Assembly (NCBI GenBank): GCA_027924585.1
Contig: BSBM01000252.1
Coordinates: 1,736,001 to 1,800,000 of the forward strand
DNA from: Larix kaempferi
Taxonomy: Eukaryota > Streptophyta > Pinopsida > Pinales > Pinaceae
Direction of reading: 5' to 3'
Length of the DNA: 64,000 bases
In this document: one piece after another, positions 44,050 to 56,479 of the stretch
How positions within the stretch are numbered: position 1 is the stretch's first letter
Layout of the letters: each line of letters begins with the position of its first letter
Notes under the pieces: generated by a model
The model's input: the letters and a program-made list of their open reading frames with translations, nothing else
Database searches by the model: none
What the model was told of the DNA's origin: nothing
Made by a program: the position numbers and the translations under genes

Positions 44050-45409
44050 AATTAAGTTCAAAAAATATATATATATATATACAAAAAAATATAGAAAAAA
44101 AATGAAAAAGAGAAAATATTTGCTAAAAAGGAAAGAAAAAAAAAATGAAAAGAAAAAAACAATGAAAATAAAAAAACAAGAAAATGAATAAGAAAACAAA
44201 CATCAGAAAGGGGGATGGGAAAAATTCCAAATAAAACACTACATAAATGATAACGTAAAATGCATGCAATCATACATCCCCACGAAGGCACAACATGCAA
44301 ACTATAGGTAATCAACAATCAAGCAACAAAGATATATATTACAGTCAACAACAAAGATATCATACTACAAATTTCAGTAAAGTGAGCCTGCTATTATTAA
44401 AAGCCTGCTACTATTCAAGCGAGCCAAAAATATCATCAAGTGAGGCCTATTATTTTTCAACCATTAAAGCAATCAAGCAAGCCAGCCACGTCTACAAACG
44501 AGGACAGAAAAAGGTATCAACTAAACTACATAATTTATTTCCAGCCAACATGATATCCAAACACATCTATTATTTCATGCGAGCCTGCCATCAATTCAAG
44601 AGAGCCAGCATAGATTACAACAATACAATGAACAATCAGAAACCCAATGCAAAAGCACCATCACAAAGTCGAATCAGAAGAAGGCACAAAATTCAAAAGC
44701 AGCCAATACAACATATTCAAATGAATGCAAGGAAAAAGTAGCAAGCGCACATAACTACTGATAGGCCAAAATTTACTACTGACATTGCCAAATCTACTAC
44801 AGAATCTGCCACGCATAAAAATCAGGCCAGATCATCAAATCAGGTACGCTAAAACATTACAAGGTAATCTATAAACATCTTTGTTTTATTTTTAAGGCCA
44901 AATCATTATCCCGCAAGACATTTGTTTTCTAAAGCTGAGGACAACTTCAATCTTAATTTGGCGGCACGGTTCAGTTTAGATAAGCTCAATAAACCATGAT
45001 TGCTACCCAAGTCATACCAGCCTTAATAAATCATGATTACCACCTTTGTCATATCAGCAAATGATAAGCCCGTATCTAGCCACCATACCTCCAAATAATC
45101 AGAGCAAGTGGGGCAAGATACACTGATGAAGTGAGAAGTAGATCTTGATCAAGCAGCGGGTACAACAAACGTTAATGAGGATAAGTGCGGAAAGGCAGTT
45201 AAGTAAGGCTACATAACCTTCCAAAGAAAAAGAAAACCTAGTTTTGCATATACGAAACCTCTCAGAACTCTTCAGAAGCAAGAAACTGGAAGATAGTGTG
45301 GGCATGCAGATAACAATCCATCCCTCGAATTGTTAATCAAACTCGACTAGTTGAGGAAAGATAGCCACGCTACAGGTACTAGTTTATTGTTATAGCAAAG
45401 AATTTCAGG
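44050..45409 (+). other. Gypsy C spacer between pol and accessory ORF
   Basis: A purine-rich tract (about 44060-44200, mainly A with G) follows the pol stop, as in B. An open frame at 44295-44741 matches B's 27245-26834 in position but little in residues. Scattered CAAGCGAGCC-like words occur at about 44400-44610. Part of the spacer (about 44830-44930) shows where D entered the sibling B. Confidence 0.55.
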
Positions 45410-47703
45410 ATGACCAAAGGTTTCAAGAAAAGCGAACCAGAGGAGCACAACGCCATTTACCAGAACCTGCGAATCTTAACAATCATCCACAGCGCGGGCT
45501 GGATGCCTTTCATCTTAGGATTGAAAGGATACAATACAGGGGTGGCTCTGGAGTTTGCAAGAAATTTAAAACATATCAAGGATGAATAGTTCGTCACCCG
45601 AGTGAAGGGATTACGTATAAAGTTGGATGATGATGTGATTTCCAAATTCATTGGTCTATAGAAAGGTCTGCATTGGAGCAGGGATGACCGACAAGAAAAC
45701 CATGATGCAAAGGAAACATTTTTTGAGCGAGGAGAGGTATATGACGAAGAAAAAAATGGATTCAAAAGACTCTCCATGCCGGCACCATGGGAGGAAATTG
45801 CTGCAATCATTTAGAAGTACATTACATGCACTGGTAGGTTAAGTTATGTCCCCATTTTTCATTTTTGAATTCTAGAGCTATTGAGGCACAGGGCCCATCA
45901 TCCACCGAACAACAACATTAGTATTCCATACTACCTGCTCCAATCTCTAGTAGAAATGAGCAAGAAAGTGATTAAAGGAAAGGAGGATTCCTTAGCCCAT
46001 CATGGGCTGATCAAATTGATCATTTGTGAGGAATTAAAAGCGTAGATCCCATAGCTTTCTTGGGAAGAATTCATGTTGATATCTGCTGAAGATGTTCAAA
46101 GAATGAAGGGTACACCCACAATGGGTGTACCCCTACCACCAGGATCAATGAACAAGACCGCCTCTACATCAGAAATGAAGAGGAAAATTGACCTGAATAG
46201 TGTGGTTGATACCCTGGTAAAGATAAAGAATTCAGGAGATGACTCCCCCAAAATGAACCCAGGGATTCTTACCAGTAATCAAGGGACGAAGAGATGAAAT
46301 AAAAGTTTCACACAAGCATCCAGAATCTGAATTAACAAGGAAGAGAGAAGTGAACCCAGTTCCATAGTTAAAAATGTGTCTGATGAGGTTGATGATCTTT
46401 GGGTAGATCAGGAGGATCCCACTACACCAGAAGAGTAGGATGAACAAGAAGAGCAGGATGAACAGGAAGAGCAGGATGCAGAAGAGGAGTAGGATGAACA
46501 AGAAATGAAGGATGAGGAAGAAGAATAGAATGAACAAGAAGAACAATATAACTTATAGGGGGGCCCTCCTGAGCACAATGAAAACCCTGGGATCGTCAAC
46601 CAACTCGCTGAGGCATAGGAAGAATTAGAAAAGCTCAGAAAGGAGCTGGAAAAATTGAGAATTGAATCAGGAAGCCATCCCGCATCACCCCCATTCTCAT
46701 ATGAAAAGACACAAATTCTGAAAATGCATCATGCAGGGGAGCTAAGACTGGCTGAACAGAGAAATTCAACACTTAAAGAGAAATTAGCTGAGGCATAAGG
46801 GGATCTAGCCAAAATGGACCAGGAGATTGTTCAACTAAGGGACGTTTTGGCTAATACCACTAAAATATATGATACACTACTGGACCTTAGGCCGCCATCA
46901 ACAATTTATGTAGTTTATCTACAGGAGAAGTGGGGCAAATTTCAGCTCCAAAGGTTAAAATAGGGACTCCCGATAGAGATAAGCTCCCCCAAAGAATTTA
47001 TGGATGCATCTCTGAATGCCACAGAATTGGAGAAGGACCAGTTAAGTGAATTTTTCTTACACAATTTTGTAGTCCCTAGCTCGCCCAACTGGTCGCCAAA
47101 CCCTTACATGGGCGATTTCCAATTGAGGGCACTATATTCATGGATGAATCACAAAATTGAGCAAGCTCAGGACTACCATATTTACGTTGCAGCAAAATGG
47201 AAAACCCCATTAATGGTCAGGGGAGAGGCAACTCACCCTAAAAAAATAATTTACAACCATAGGATCCTCACCCAGGATGAGGAGATGATCCCCGTTTTCC
47301 TTGCAAAGTAGAAGGAGGCTATGGCTCATTTTCATGTTAGTCTCCAAGGCACACACAAAGAGGTTCATGAGTCCATTAAGGAAAGATGGCACAGAATAGA
47401 GAATGAACTAAAGAGAAGAGAGCTCCACTCCCCTCTCAGACTTGAAGATGCTCTTTTCAAAGCCAAGCTCTACAGGGAATTCTTGATAAAGAATCAACTT
47501 AGATGGATTGGAATAAGGATGAATCCCCCATTATTCCTTCCATTGGTTATTAAGGAACAGATCAATGAAGAACAAGAGAAGAGAGCATGGGTCAAGGAGG
47601 ATCAAACCATGGGCTACCACAGGAAGGAAGGGACCCCCAGGGTTTTATCATGGGACATCAGAGAGGTCATCGACGAGCTAAATCTGTCACTCAAGGATGG
47701 TTG
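45410..47703 (+). pseudogene. Gypsy C accessory ORF (coiled-coil, post-pol)
   Basis: This is the complete-length copy of the ORF that is split in B: start MTKGFKKSEPEEHNA at 45410 and stop TGA at 47701-47703, about 764 codons. Parts in order: an N-terminal globular domain with FVTRVKGLRIKLDDDV, a Lys-rich middle (KKVIKGKED), an acidic Glu/Gln repeat (about 46420-46545), a coiled coil (about 46600-46880: LEKLRKELEKLRIESGS, AEQRNSTLKEKLAEA) and a charged C-terminal domain (47000-47700). There is no signal peptide or membrane helix. Many in-frame stops occur, several TAG where B has CAG. The function is unknown; the env-like position does not make it an envelope protein. Confidence 0.72.
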
Positions 47704-47726
47704 AATACTTCAAGTATGGGGGAGAA

Positions 47727-49131
47727 TGATGGGTCCAAAATATAGGTATCTGATAAGCCTTTCCCCACAACAAAAACACAAGAAAGGGTGAAGAAATACA
47801 CTTGTTTTGTGGGAGAAATGATTTACCTTGATTATTTAATGAAGTTGTTTTAAAGATTATTCGTGTATGTTTAAAATGCGTGTTCAATAAACTAATTTTG
47901 GGAAAGTTGAGTATGATTGAGCAGGTCTAGCTACACTAAAGGACACCCACACAGATCAAGCAGTGGAATGGAAATCTCATGCAAAACTTAGTGCCTTTTT
48001 CCTGGTTTCTAGGGAGAACACTTGTTCAAACAGAATCGACAATTAGACATATAAGTTAGGTTAAACATTAGAGGCATATATATACGGGCCTCTCAGCTAG
48101 CGAGAGGAGCCTGTTGACATTTTTGAGAACCATTTCTTTACGTTTTTATACTGTTAAGATACTTTGAGTTACAGACTTTTGTTAAACTATGGAGCTACTA
48201 TTTTGAATAAAAGACTTGATGTTTCTTTCGATTCAACGTATATAAGTTTTTCCACTCTTGAGTACGAGTTGGGGAGGGCCCCTCCAACACATAAGTCAAG
48301 AGATATTATTGTTCAGGTATTTCTTCATTATGTGCTTTACATTGACTGAAATCTATACTGCATATGGAAGCATTTGAATGGTGTTAGTTAGTATGATTTG
48401 ATTTCTATAGTAAAGCAACTAGTTGATTCTGTAGTAGTTTATAACGCATTCTGTAGTTCGGTAATACTGTTTTCGTAGTCATGTAGCAGCATTCTTCCAT
48501 TACATATTTTTAGCATCTATTGCCCTATGTGCTCGTATTGCTTTTGAACAGTGATTCAAATCTTAAAAGCTTATTCCCTCTCTCATTACTATGGTTGCTC
48601 ATCAAGATTGCTTACCCTCAATACTGTGGTTAATTAACAATATTTACTTCTTGAAATTCTGATTATTTTGTAGCATTAGATAATGGTATCCTAAACTTGG
48701 TTTTGGTAATTAAATAGGTTAGAACAGACTTCTAGTTTATGCATTTGATTTATAGTAATTGTTTCTTAGATAAAAGATCTAGCTTTCATTATTTTAGAAT
48801 AGATCTGCTACGTTTCAGTATTCACTTCCATAGAACATATTGACTGTTTTCAGCACTTAGATTCTTTGATATAGATTATTGTCTTCAGTACTTGAACTTC
48901 TTAGAATAGGTATTTTTTTAGCCGTAGATTAGGTAATCTTTTTCCAACTTATTTGATTTCTTTTAGGAAACCCTTAAACACTGATACCAACACCCAGTCA
49001 CGACAAAGACTATCCTATAAGAGCACATATAGTTCCTGCACCTCTGCAGTTTGTACATCCCCCGGGTTGATAATTAAAGTAGGCTCTTAGTCTAGCTTCC
49101 CTCATTATGCATCCATTCTGAGAGCTCACCA
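47727..49131 (+). repeat. Gypsy C 3' LTR
   Basis: The LTR is 1405 bp, from TGATGGGTCC to GAGCTCACCA, preceded by the polypurine tract AAGTATGGGGGAGAA. A TATATATAC box lies near 48077-48085. CCAAG at 49132-49136 is the candidate target duplication; its partner would lie outside the window. Confidence 0.9.
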
Positions 49132-49142
49132 CCAAGTGTCTG

Positions 49143-49530
49143 CTTGATGCATATAATCATACATGATCTACCTGATCATACAATGTATCTACCTGATACA
49201 GATCATCATACATGATCTACCTAATCATACAATGTATCTACCTGATACATATCAACATACATGATCTACCTGATCATACAATGTATCCACATGATACATA
49301 TACAAATCTATGATCCAATTGATCATATTAAGCATCCAACATGATGCATATACATATACATGATCCAACTGATCATAACAAGCATCCAACATGATGCATA
49401 TACATATACATGATCCAACTGATCATAACAAGCATCCAACATGATGCATACACATATACATGATCCAATTGATCATAACAAGCATACACATATACATTAT
49501 CCAACTGATCATAACAAGCATCCAACATGA
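49143..49530. repeat. Copia3 tandem array (GATCATAC/GATGCATATAC units)
   Basis: Repeats of ATGATCTACCTGATCATAC, then of CATGATCCAACTGATCATAA followed by CAAGCATCCAACATGATGC. This is the counterpart of Copia2's array 2 (29640-30230). It lies just before the expected 3' LTR. Confidence 0.85.
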
Positions 49531-49670
49531 TGCATACAGAGCAGTAACTGGAGCATCATTCTGATACTCATCACACAGTGCTTATATCCACAGCCATGGA
49601 ATGATCCTCCTCTCACCATGCTTGGAATGGCTCCTACAAATTTGTCCATCACTTCTTCCTCGAAGTGTCG

Positions 49671-51237
49671 TCAATCGTCAATCTGAAGAACACCAAGCCT
49701 CTCTCTGAAGTATTCAAACTTCACTCTGGCTAGTGGTTTCGTCAACACATATGTAACCTGCTCATTTGTCTCAACACACAGGATCTTCACTGCTCCTCTC
49801 TGCACCATATCCCTGATATAGTGATATTTGATCTCAATGTGCTTCGACCTGTCGTGAAACACCAGGTTATCAGATAGCTTCACACAACTCTAGTTGTCAC
49901 AAAAGATACCAGTAGCCTCCAATGGGAGATCAAATAACTCAGACAGTAGCTTCCAGATCCATACTACCTCATAACTAGCCGAGCAAGCTACAACATACTC
50001 TACCTTGGCTGTACTCAGTGCTACGCAAGACTGCTTCCTGCTAAACCAAGAGATCACACCTAATCCCATACTAAAGCAGCACCGAAAATTTCTCTTCCTA
50101 TCTGCAGCACTGCCTACCCAGTTTGAATCAACATAACCCTACAGGTTAAACTTTTGATTCACATCATACTTGAGCCCATAATCAATTGTACCCTTCAGGT
50201 ACCTTAGAATATGCTTTACAACAACCATGTGAACACCTCTAGGATCAGTCAGGAACTGGCTCAATGTGTTCACCGCAAAGCAAATATCTGGTCTCATGTT
50301 CGTCAAGTACATCAAGGACCTAATCATCTGACGATACATCGTGACATCAACCGGATCAGATGAAGCATCACACTCAAGCTTCAAGTTCGATGCCATAGGT
50401 GTGGCCATGGCCTTGCAGTCCATCATCGTGAACCGCTTCAGGATCTGTACTGCATACTTCCCTTGTCCAAGGAAGATCCCATCTGCACTCTACCACACCT
50501 CCATGCCTAGAAGATAGTGCATCATCCCCAAGTCCTTCATCTTGAACTCCACAGCAAGCTTCCTCTTCATGTCGGCAATCAATCTATCCTCACCTGTAAC
50601 AAACAGGTCATCCACATACAAAATTAGTATCACTGGATTTCCTTCCTCAACCTTGTAGTAAAGGTTGGAATTCGCTTTACTCTTGGTAAAGCCCAAAATG
50701 GATAGAAAGCGGTCTATCCTCCCATACCAAGTCCTAGGAGCTTACTTCAAGCCATACAATGCTTTCTTCAACATGCACACATCTGACTCCCTGTCATGTG
50801 TTTCAAAACCAAGTGGTTGCTCCACATACACTTCCTCCTCGACTACACCATTCAAGAAGGTTGTCTTCAAATCCATCTGGTGTATCTTCTACTTCATCAC
50901 TGTAGCTAGAGAAAGTACTGATCTGATGGAAGTGTATCTGGCTACATATGCAAAAGTCTCTTCATAATCATCCACGAGCTACAAACCTTGTATTGCATTT
51001 TTCTATGCTACCATCTGCAACATGCTTGATCTTATAGATCCACTTGGAAGTCACAACATAATTCCCTTCAGGTCTTGGGACTGCATCCCAAACATCATTT
51101 TTCATGATCGATTGGTACTTATCGACCATGGCTATCTTCCTGGATCCTGGGAACTTCAATATCTTCAATATTTTCAATAGATAACTTTGTTGCTGAACAA
51201 ATGTTGTAGTCCTTGTTTTGTAGGTGATGGTATACAA
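49671..51237 (-). pseudogene. Copia3 reverse transcriptase and RNase H
   Basis: The RT start (51237-50968) has KNDVWDAVPRPEGNYVVTSK and WIYKIKHVADGSIEK. The RT active site at 50696-50490 (ILILYVDDLFVTG) is intact. The connection domain is 50426-50139 and the RNase H end is 49883-49671 (HIEIKYHYIRDMVQRG). Stops and frame shifts separate the pieces. Just upstream of the first frame the minus strand reads TTTTGTAGGAAAG, a plausible splice acceptor. Confidence 0.85.
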
Positions 51238-51239
51238 TC

Positions 51240-53864
51240 TTTCCTACAAAACAAGTTAAATTGCATGATTAGAAACATCTCACAGTTTTTTAGAACAAAT
51301 TCTTACGCATAAAGAAATATGTCATACAGTCATGCAATTATTTTAGCCAATGCTTCAATACAACATTTATCCATATCCCGTGACTTTCTAGATGCCTTCC
51401 AATCTCTACCAGAACATTGTTAAGAGTGTGCACAACTCCCAACATGTCAACAAAGAGGTTTCATTATAGATAAGTAGCAATGGAATGTTGTACACTGCCA
51501 TAGGCCACTTACCCATCACATGCATATTAGTAGTATATTGTTCATTAATGCAATTATTCTAATTTGCATAATACACAACCTAAGTCAAGGAACATAAGTA
51601 TATACATCTTTGAACAATATTATTTAAACAATCATAAATTCCAATTAAATACTTATCTTTGTTTGTTTGTTGGGTGGACTCCCTCTCAATCTTTGCTTCC
51701 TTGTAGGAACTACTGGAGTGTGCTCCCTCTTGATTTTTGCTTTCTGGATTACCTGTCCTTGAACTTATATCCATCCTCAATCACTATGCATGCTTACTAG
51801 TATCATCATTGTGTTATCCTCGAGATCTAATACATAATCATACGTTCATTAGTATAATCTTAATACTATCAAAACACACTAATCTTAAACATGTATAGTC
51901 ATGATCATTTCAAACACAGATAATTTATCACAATTCTTTTACTCATGCATATTCCTATTTGACCATAGGAATTTTCTGGTTAGACATATCATCAATCAAA
52001 GTAAGAAGCATAATATGCCTAAACCCATGATTACTCAAACCTATAACTTCATGAATAATCATTATCAATCATGCCAAGTATACTTATATAAGAGATCCTA
52101 TCACAAGGTAGGATTCTAACTTGAAATAGGAAAAACATACCTGGATTAATATGTTAGCTGGTTATGTCTAACATACCCACATGATGTCTTCTTGTTCTCT
52201 TAAATGACTTGTGCTAGTGACCTGCATATCTCATAAGTTAACCATTGTGGAACCAAATTATACATTCCTTGTAAGTAGAGCTTCTATGTGATCCATGACT
52301 ATGGATGAGTCTTTGTCTTCATGTCACCATGGTCATATGTTCTTGATCTAGAACTTGATTTGTCTTTCTAGATGTACCTTTCATATTAGCGGACAACATC
52401 ATCCTCATACAACACCATAATGCATTAGTACAATCATAAGTGTCAAAACCCTAATCAATGAATATCTGCATTCATAATTTTATAAGGTGATACGACAAGT
52501 ATAAAGTTAATCAAGATTGTACTAACCTTAATGAAGACAAACATAACATAAAATTAATCATGAACAGATCTCGAAACATACCTGGATAAGTCATACCTGT
52601 CGAGATTGCTTGTAATCTTCTTATGTAAGGCCTTAGCCTCATCTCCCTATGAAACAGGAACTTCTTCACTTATGCAGGTGACCAATCCATTCTCTTCTAG
52701 GATTAACCCAATCCACTTTGATTTGCTGAAACTAGATCTGGTGCTGGATTAGGGTTTTTCATAGAAACCCTAAAGATTGAAACTTTTGAAAGGATAGAAA
52801 GATGCGCCTTTCTAAGCTGGTCAAGCTGGTATACTTAGAATTTGAAAACTGCAAAGTTTCACCCCTCAAAATTTCCTTTTAGATTTCTGGATTCACTAGG
52901 AGGACCCTGAATTTGGGTTTGATTTTTCCATAGATTCACCCAACCAAAAGGTTTGATCCAAATCTCTAAACTTTGATTTCCTCGAGGAGCTTCCAACCGT
53001 GGTCACAGAATTCAAAAATTCCAACTTCTGTAGAAGCCCTAATTTTCCACCTTTCCGATCAAAGTCCCGAAATAGGGTTTGATCAAGCCCGACCTTCTGT
53101 CCAACCAAAAATTCGATCTTTGACTCTGAATTTTGATTTGGATGAGGAGCATCCATCCATGGTCTCCGATTCCAAAAATTACAACATTCTCTGAAACCCT
53201 AAATTCCCGGAGCCATGAATGAATGTGCTCAAAATCCAATTCTGTTTTGACAGAAATATGCACTTGATTGTTTCTGGTGTAACTCTGAAATTTCAGATCT
53301 GCAAGGTCTGAAAATTCTTCCTCTGGTATCCTGACCTGTTATCTTTCCAACCCCACATGTCTGACCTCAAATGGATTCTCTGAGAGAGATTTATGCCAAG
53401 TGTCGCAACATGACCTATTTATGGGATAAAACAGGGGAGCAAACTTGTATAGAGCACCATGTGTCACTGGTTCAATTTAGGCCTCTGAATATTGGACCTG
53501 TGAAAGTACAGTCCATGCCCTACCTATCACTCTTGATGAAATTTCATTTGGAGCTTCCTAGCCCAAGTTGTGACCTTTTTTCCTAGGTCACCTATTTATG
53601 TCTGAGATCTAGAAGAGGCAGAAACCCTAGATTGTATGGACCATAAAACAAAAAGTACAGTGAATTGTTGTTCTTTTGACACAAGGGACATTGGGATCGT
53701 ATATTTGACCTACAAAACTTTCAGATCTAGAAACTTCGCCAAAATGGATTTATAGCGAAAGTGCTATGATGACTGGTTTTTGCTTTATCAAGCCCTAGCT
53801 TCGCAAGTGCAGTAAGTGTCATAAGTGCCATACCATGCCTTCTTTCAGGCTAGCTTTGATACCA
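51240..53864 (-). other. Copia3 non-coding leader
   Basis: There is no coding sequence. It is homologous to the leaders of Copia1 and Copia2. The PBS (TGGTATCAAAGC, minus) lies at about 53853-53864. The segment equivalent to the CACGTG box reads CCATGTGTCAC here, so the box is lost. Confidence 0.7.
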
Positions 53865-54506
53865 TGTTAGTTTTTCAGAATTTAAATCTGATCTAGGATC
53901 TTAACTAAGATAATAACATGTACAACATATCTACACCATATCAATCATGGACACAATAATGCAAGCACACAAGAGACACAAAGTTTCACTGGGAAAAACC
54001 AAGAAGGTGAAAAACCCCGCAGCTTCCTCAGAGATAGATAGAGCAATGATACAACCCAAGCATAAGAGATGGTCTTCTCCTATCAGCTAATCCTCCTTCC
54101 TCACATGTGGACCACTCTCCAATGAGTGTGTGAGTGAATAATAGAATGATAAAATAGAGTGCTTCCCACACTCTATTTATACTTGACTTGAATTACCTAA
54201 TAACCTTACTAGGCCGGCCTTAACTTAACCACATAACATAACGCTGAAAGGGCCGACCCCCACTAGGGTGGTATAATAACCCTTTTACCCACATGAATCA
54301 TATAGGGCCGACCCCATCAAGGTGGTCTAATAACCCATCAAGTATAAGTTACAACACTTACAATATAAATGTAGACACTTACGTAAACAAGAATAATAAC
54401 ATCTCTATAGGAATACAAACTCTTCCGTATAGAGCAATAATAACATCTCTATAGGAATACAATATACATAGATGAAATACATTCCAAAGTTACAATTACG
54501 TCAACA
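53865..54506 (-). repeat. Copia3 5' LTR
   Basis: The minus strand starts TGTTGACGTAATTG at 54506 and ends CTAACA at 53865. TATAAATA lies at 54174-54181. The sequence is clearly related to Copia2's LTRs. Confidence 0.88.
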
Positions 54507-55001
54507 CTTTGAGTAGTACCACTTCAAACAACACCTACACATGTAATCTCACTTTTACATATTGTTGGGTATATTGAAAGTCCCCTAGGTCACCTGAAAT
54601 TAGTTTTAGATCATCGAATCAACAATCTTGTTGCTATAGTGGAACTAAGAACAACACTGGAGAACATACTCATCTATTCCTACGTAGTTTGGTACTATGG
54701 CTAAGGGAACGGTTGAGCCTCCTTAGTTAGATCCCTAAGAGATTGGATCAAGTACTCCTATTGGAACCCACACATCTATCAAAGATCTAAATATCTTGAC
54801 AATCCTTTGTCTTCAAGACCCTATGAACCCTACAAATCTTTATCTATGCAACTCATTAGTGAAAATTATTCATTATGTCAGAGTAGTTACTGTAGAAACT
54901 AGATTCTTTGTGGGTTGTTAAGCAAAATTCCTACATCTTTGCATCTAATAGGAATTTGAGAATTTTTTCAATGCAGTAATATTCAACGTGAGTTGGGGGG
55001 G
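54507..55001. other. Unassigned stretch between Copia3 and Copia E
   Basis: There are no domains, no repeats and no similarity that I can see to the rest of the window. It may be remnant DNA older than both flanking insertions. Confidence 0.4.
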
Positions 55002-56351
55002 TGCTAGAAGCCCTTATTTGTGACCTACCTTAAAATAATCCTTGCATTGTGTTAATAATTATGATATATATATTTAACAACCCTTTTTGGGTTCTCTCAA
55101 AAACCTTTATTTGTGACCCATCCCCCAAAAAACTTGCATTATGTTGGTCACTTTGATATATTTATCTCAAAACCCTTTTTGGGTGGAACCAATGATTGCT
55201 CCTTCAGTTCTCATACTTTTCAACATCCATGGTACACACCCATAACAAATCCCACATGGATAATGCTACCAAAAATCTACCCCAACATAATCTACCCCAA
55301 CTGAATCCACCCCAATACCTTTAATAATTGACCTCATTAGTCATGTACTTTGAGCACTGAATGGATTCTATTTTTTCGATATTGACCACCACCCTCAAAA
55401 ACCATGACAATATGATGACTATTATTTCCCAGCATGTTGTATTTTATCCACCATTCGATACTCCAACCAATGAAGTTGTGGTTACTAAAGACCATGGCTC
55501 TCACACTCTCTTCCAACAAACTCCACATCACTCTCTTGAATATAAAAATTCATGGCACTGCTTCGCAAATATTGACTATGCAAATTTTATGCCTTTAACC
55601 CCTTGGGTTGGGTGACCCAAATGGAACACTAATTTTCTCTCCATGGAATTGAATATGATATTTATAATTTGAAATTTGTGAAATGAGATCACATTCTGAC
55701 CATAAGATTTAAAACACTTCTCACACAAATTGCTAGTCTAGAATTGTCAAGAACACTCAAAATCAGACTTAGAATTATGCACAATATTAAATTGTATTAG
55801 CATAAATGTACATCATCCAACCATGTACCCTAAAGTGTCTAAAAATATATAGACTTACATCCTAAATTTTAATTGCTATGGAGGCATTTAAATTGGTCAC
55901 AAAAAGAAGACTTACTAAAATAACTAAAACCCCCCAAGGTTGAAACATCTTACTCCAACTCAACTATAAATATCACGAATTATCCAAACTAATTTTGGAA
56001 GGTAGTGTAGGATGAAATTAGAAATAGATGGTATCTTTTGGAGTGGAAAAGAGGAAAGGCGTGTTGGCCACAAAAACAAGTAGTTGTCAAAACCTCTAGA
56101 GTGCCTAGCTTTTACCTTATCTACTGAAAAGCACAAAAAGCAGTGAAAACGTAGGAAAGGATACTTTGACACTTAGATCATCTAGAAAATCATATAGGAT
56201 GCTCATGAATGTTCTCATGTGGATAAGGATTTCCAGTGTTGGAGCAAAGAAGTCAACTAGAGGCCAAAAACATGGTAAAACTACATAGGAAAGTAATAAA
56301 AAATGAAATAAATTATATCCTAAGTATTATGTGGGTTTTAACTCTCTAGCA
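55002..56351 (-). repeat. Copia E 3' LTR
   Basis: The minus strand starts TGCTAGAGAG at 56351 and ends CTTCTAGCA at 55002, so the ends form a 6-bp inverted repeat TGCTAG/CTAGCA. A polypurine tract (AAAGGGAGGG, minus) lies just outside at 56352-56361. The partner LTR is beyond the right edge. Inside, about 55010-55195 is a diverged two-copy repeat with a period near 93 bp. Confidence 0.7.
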
Positions 56352-56479
56352 CCCTCCCTTTATTCCTGATTGTATGTGAAAAAAATATCAGAAATATCAG
56401 GGCCCAACAACAAAAGGTTGGTCACCCTTTACATATCGTTGTCCAAAAACCAAGGAAACAGGGAAAACCTTGTGGGACA

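Larger units (their letters stand above)
41409..49131 (+). mobile_element. Gypsy element C (Athila-like), truncated by B
   Basis: Pol 3' part, purine-rich spacer, accessory ORF, polypurine tract (47712-47726) and 3' LTR (47727-49131) all lie on the plus strand. The 5' LTR, gag, protease and RT start are missing. B begins exactly at the break in the opposite direction, which fits insertion of B into C; the rest of C should then lie left of this window. C itself interrupts Copia3 at 49131/49132. Confidence 0.85.
49132..54506 (-). mobile_element. Copia3: Copia derivative truncated by gypsy C
   Basis: It is a relative of Copia2 on the minus strand. The 5' LTR (53865-54506), PBS, long non-coding leader (51240-53864), broken RT-RNase H (49671-51237) and palindrome-rich array (49143-49530) are present. 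The 3' LTR is missing because C lies at the left break. As in Copia2, there is no gag, protease or integrase between leader and RT. Confidence 0.88.

Noticed and set aside
45410-47703. Calling the accessory ORF an envelope gene because of its position after pol
   Set aside because: There is no signal peptide, membrane helix or cleavage motif; coiled-coil and acidic repeats dominate.
54540-54990. Possible single-copy host exon between elements
   Set aside because: No frame longer than about 60 codons, no splice-site pairs and no recognisable domain.
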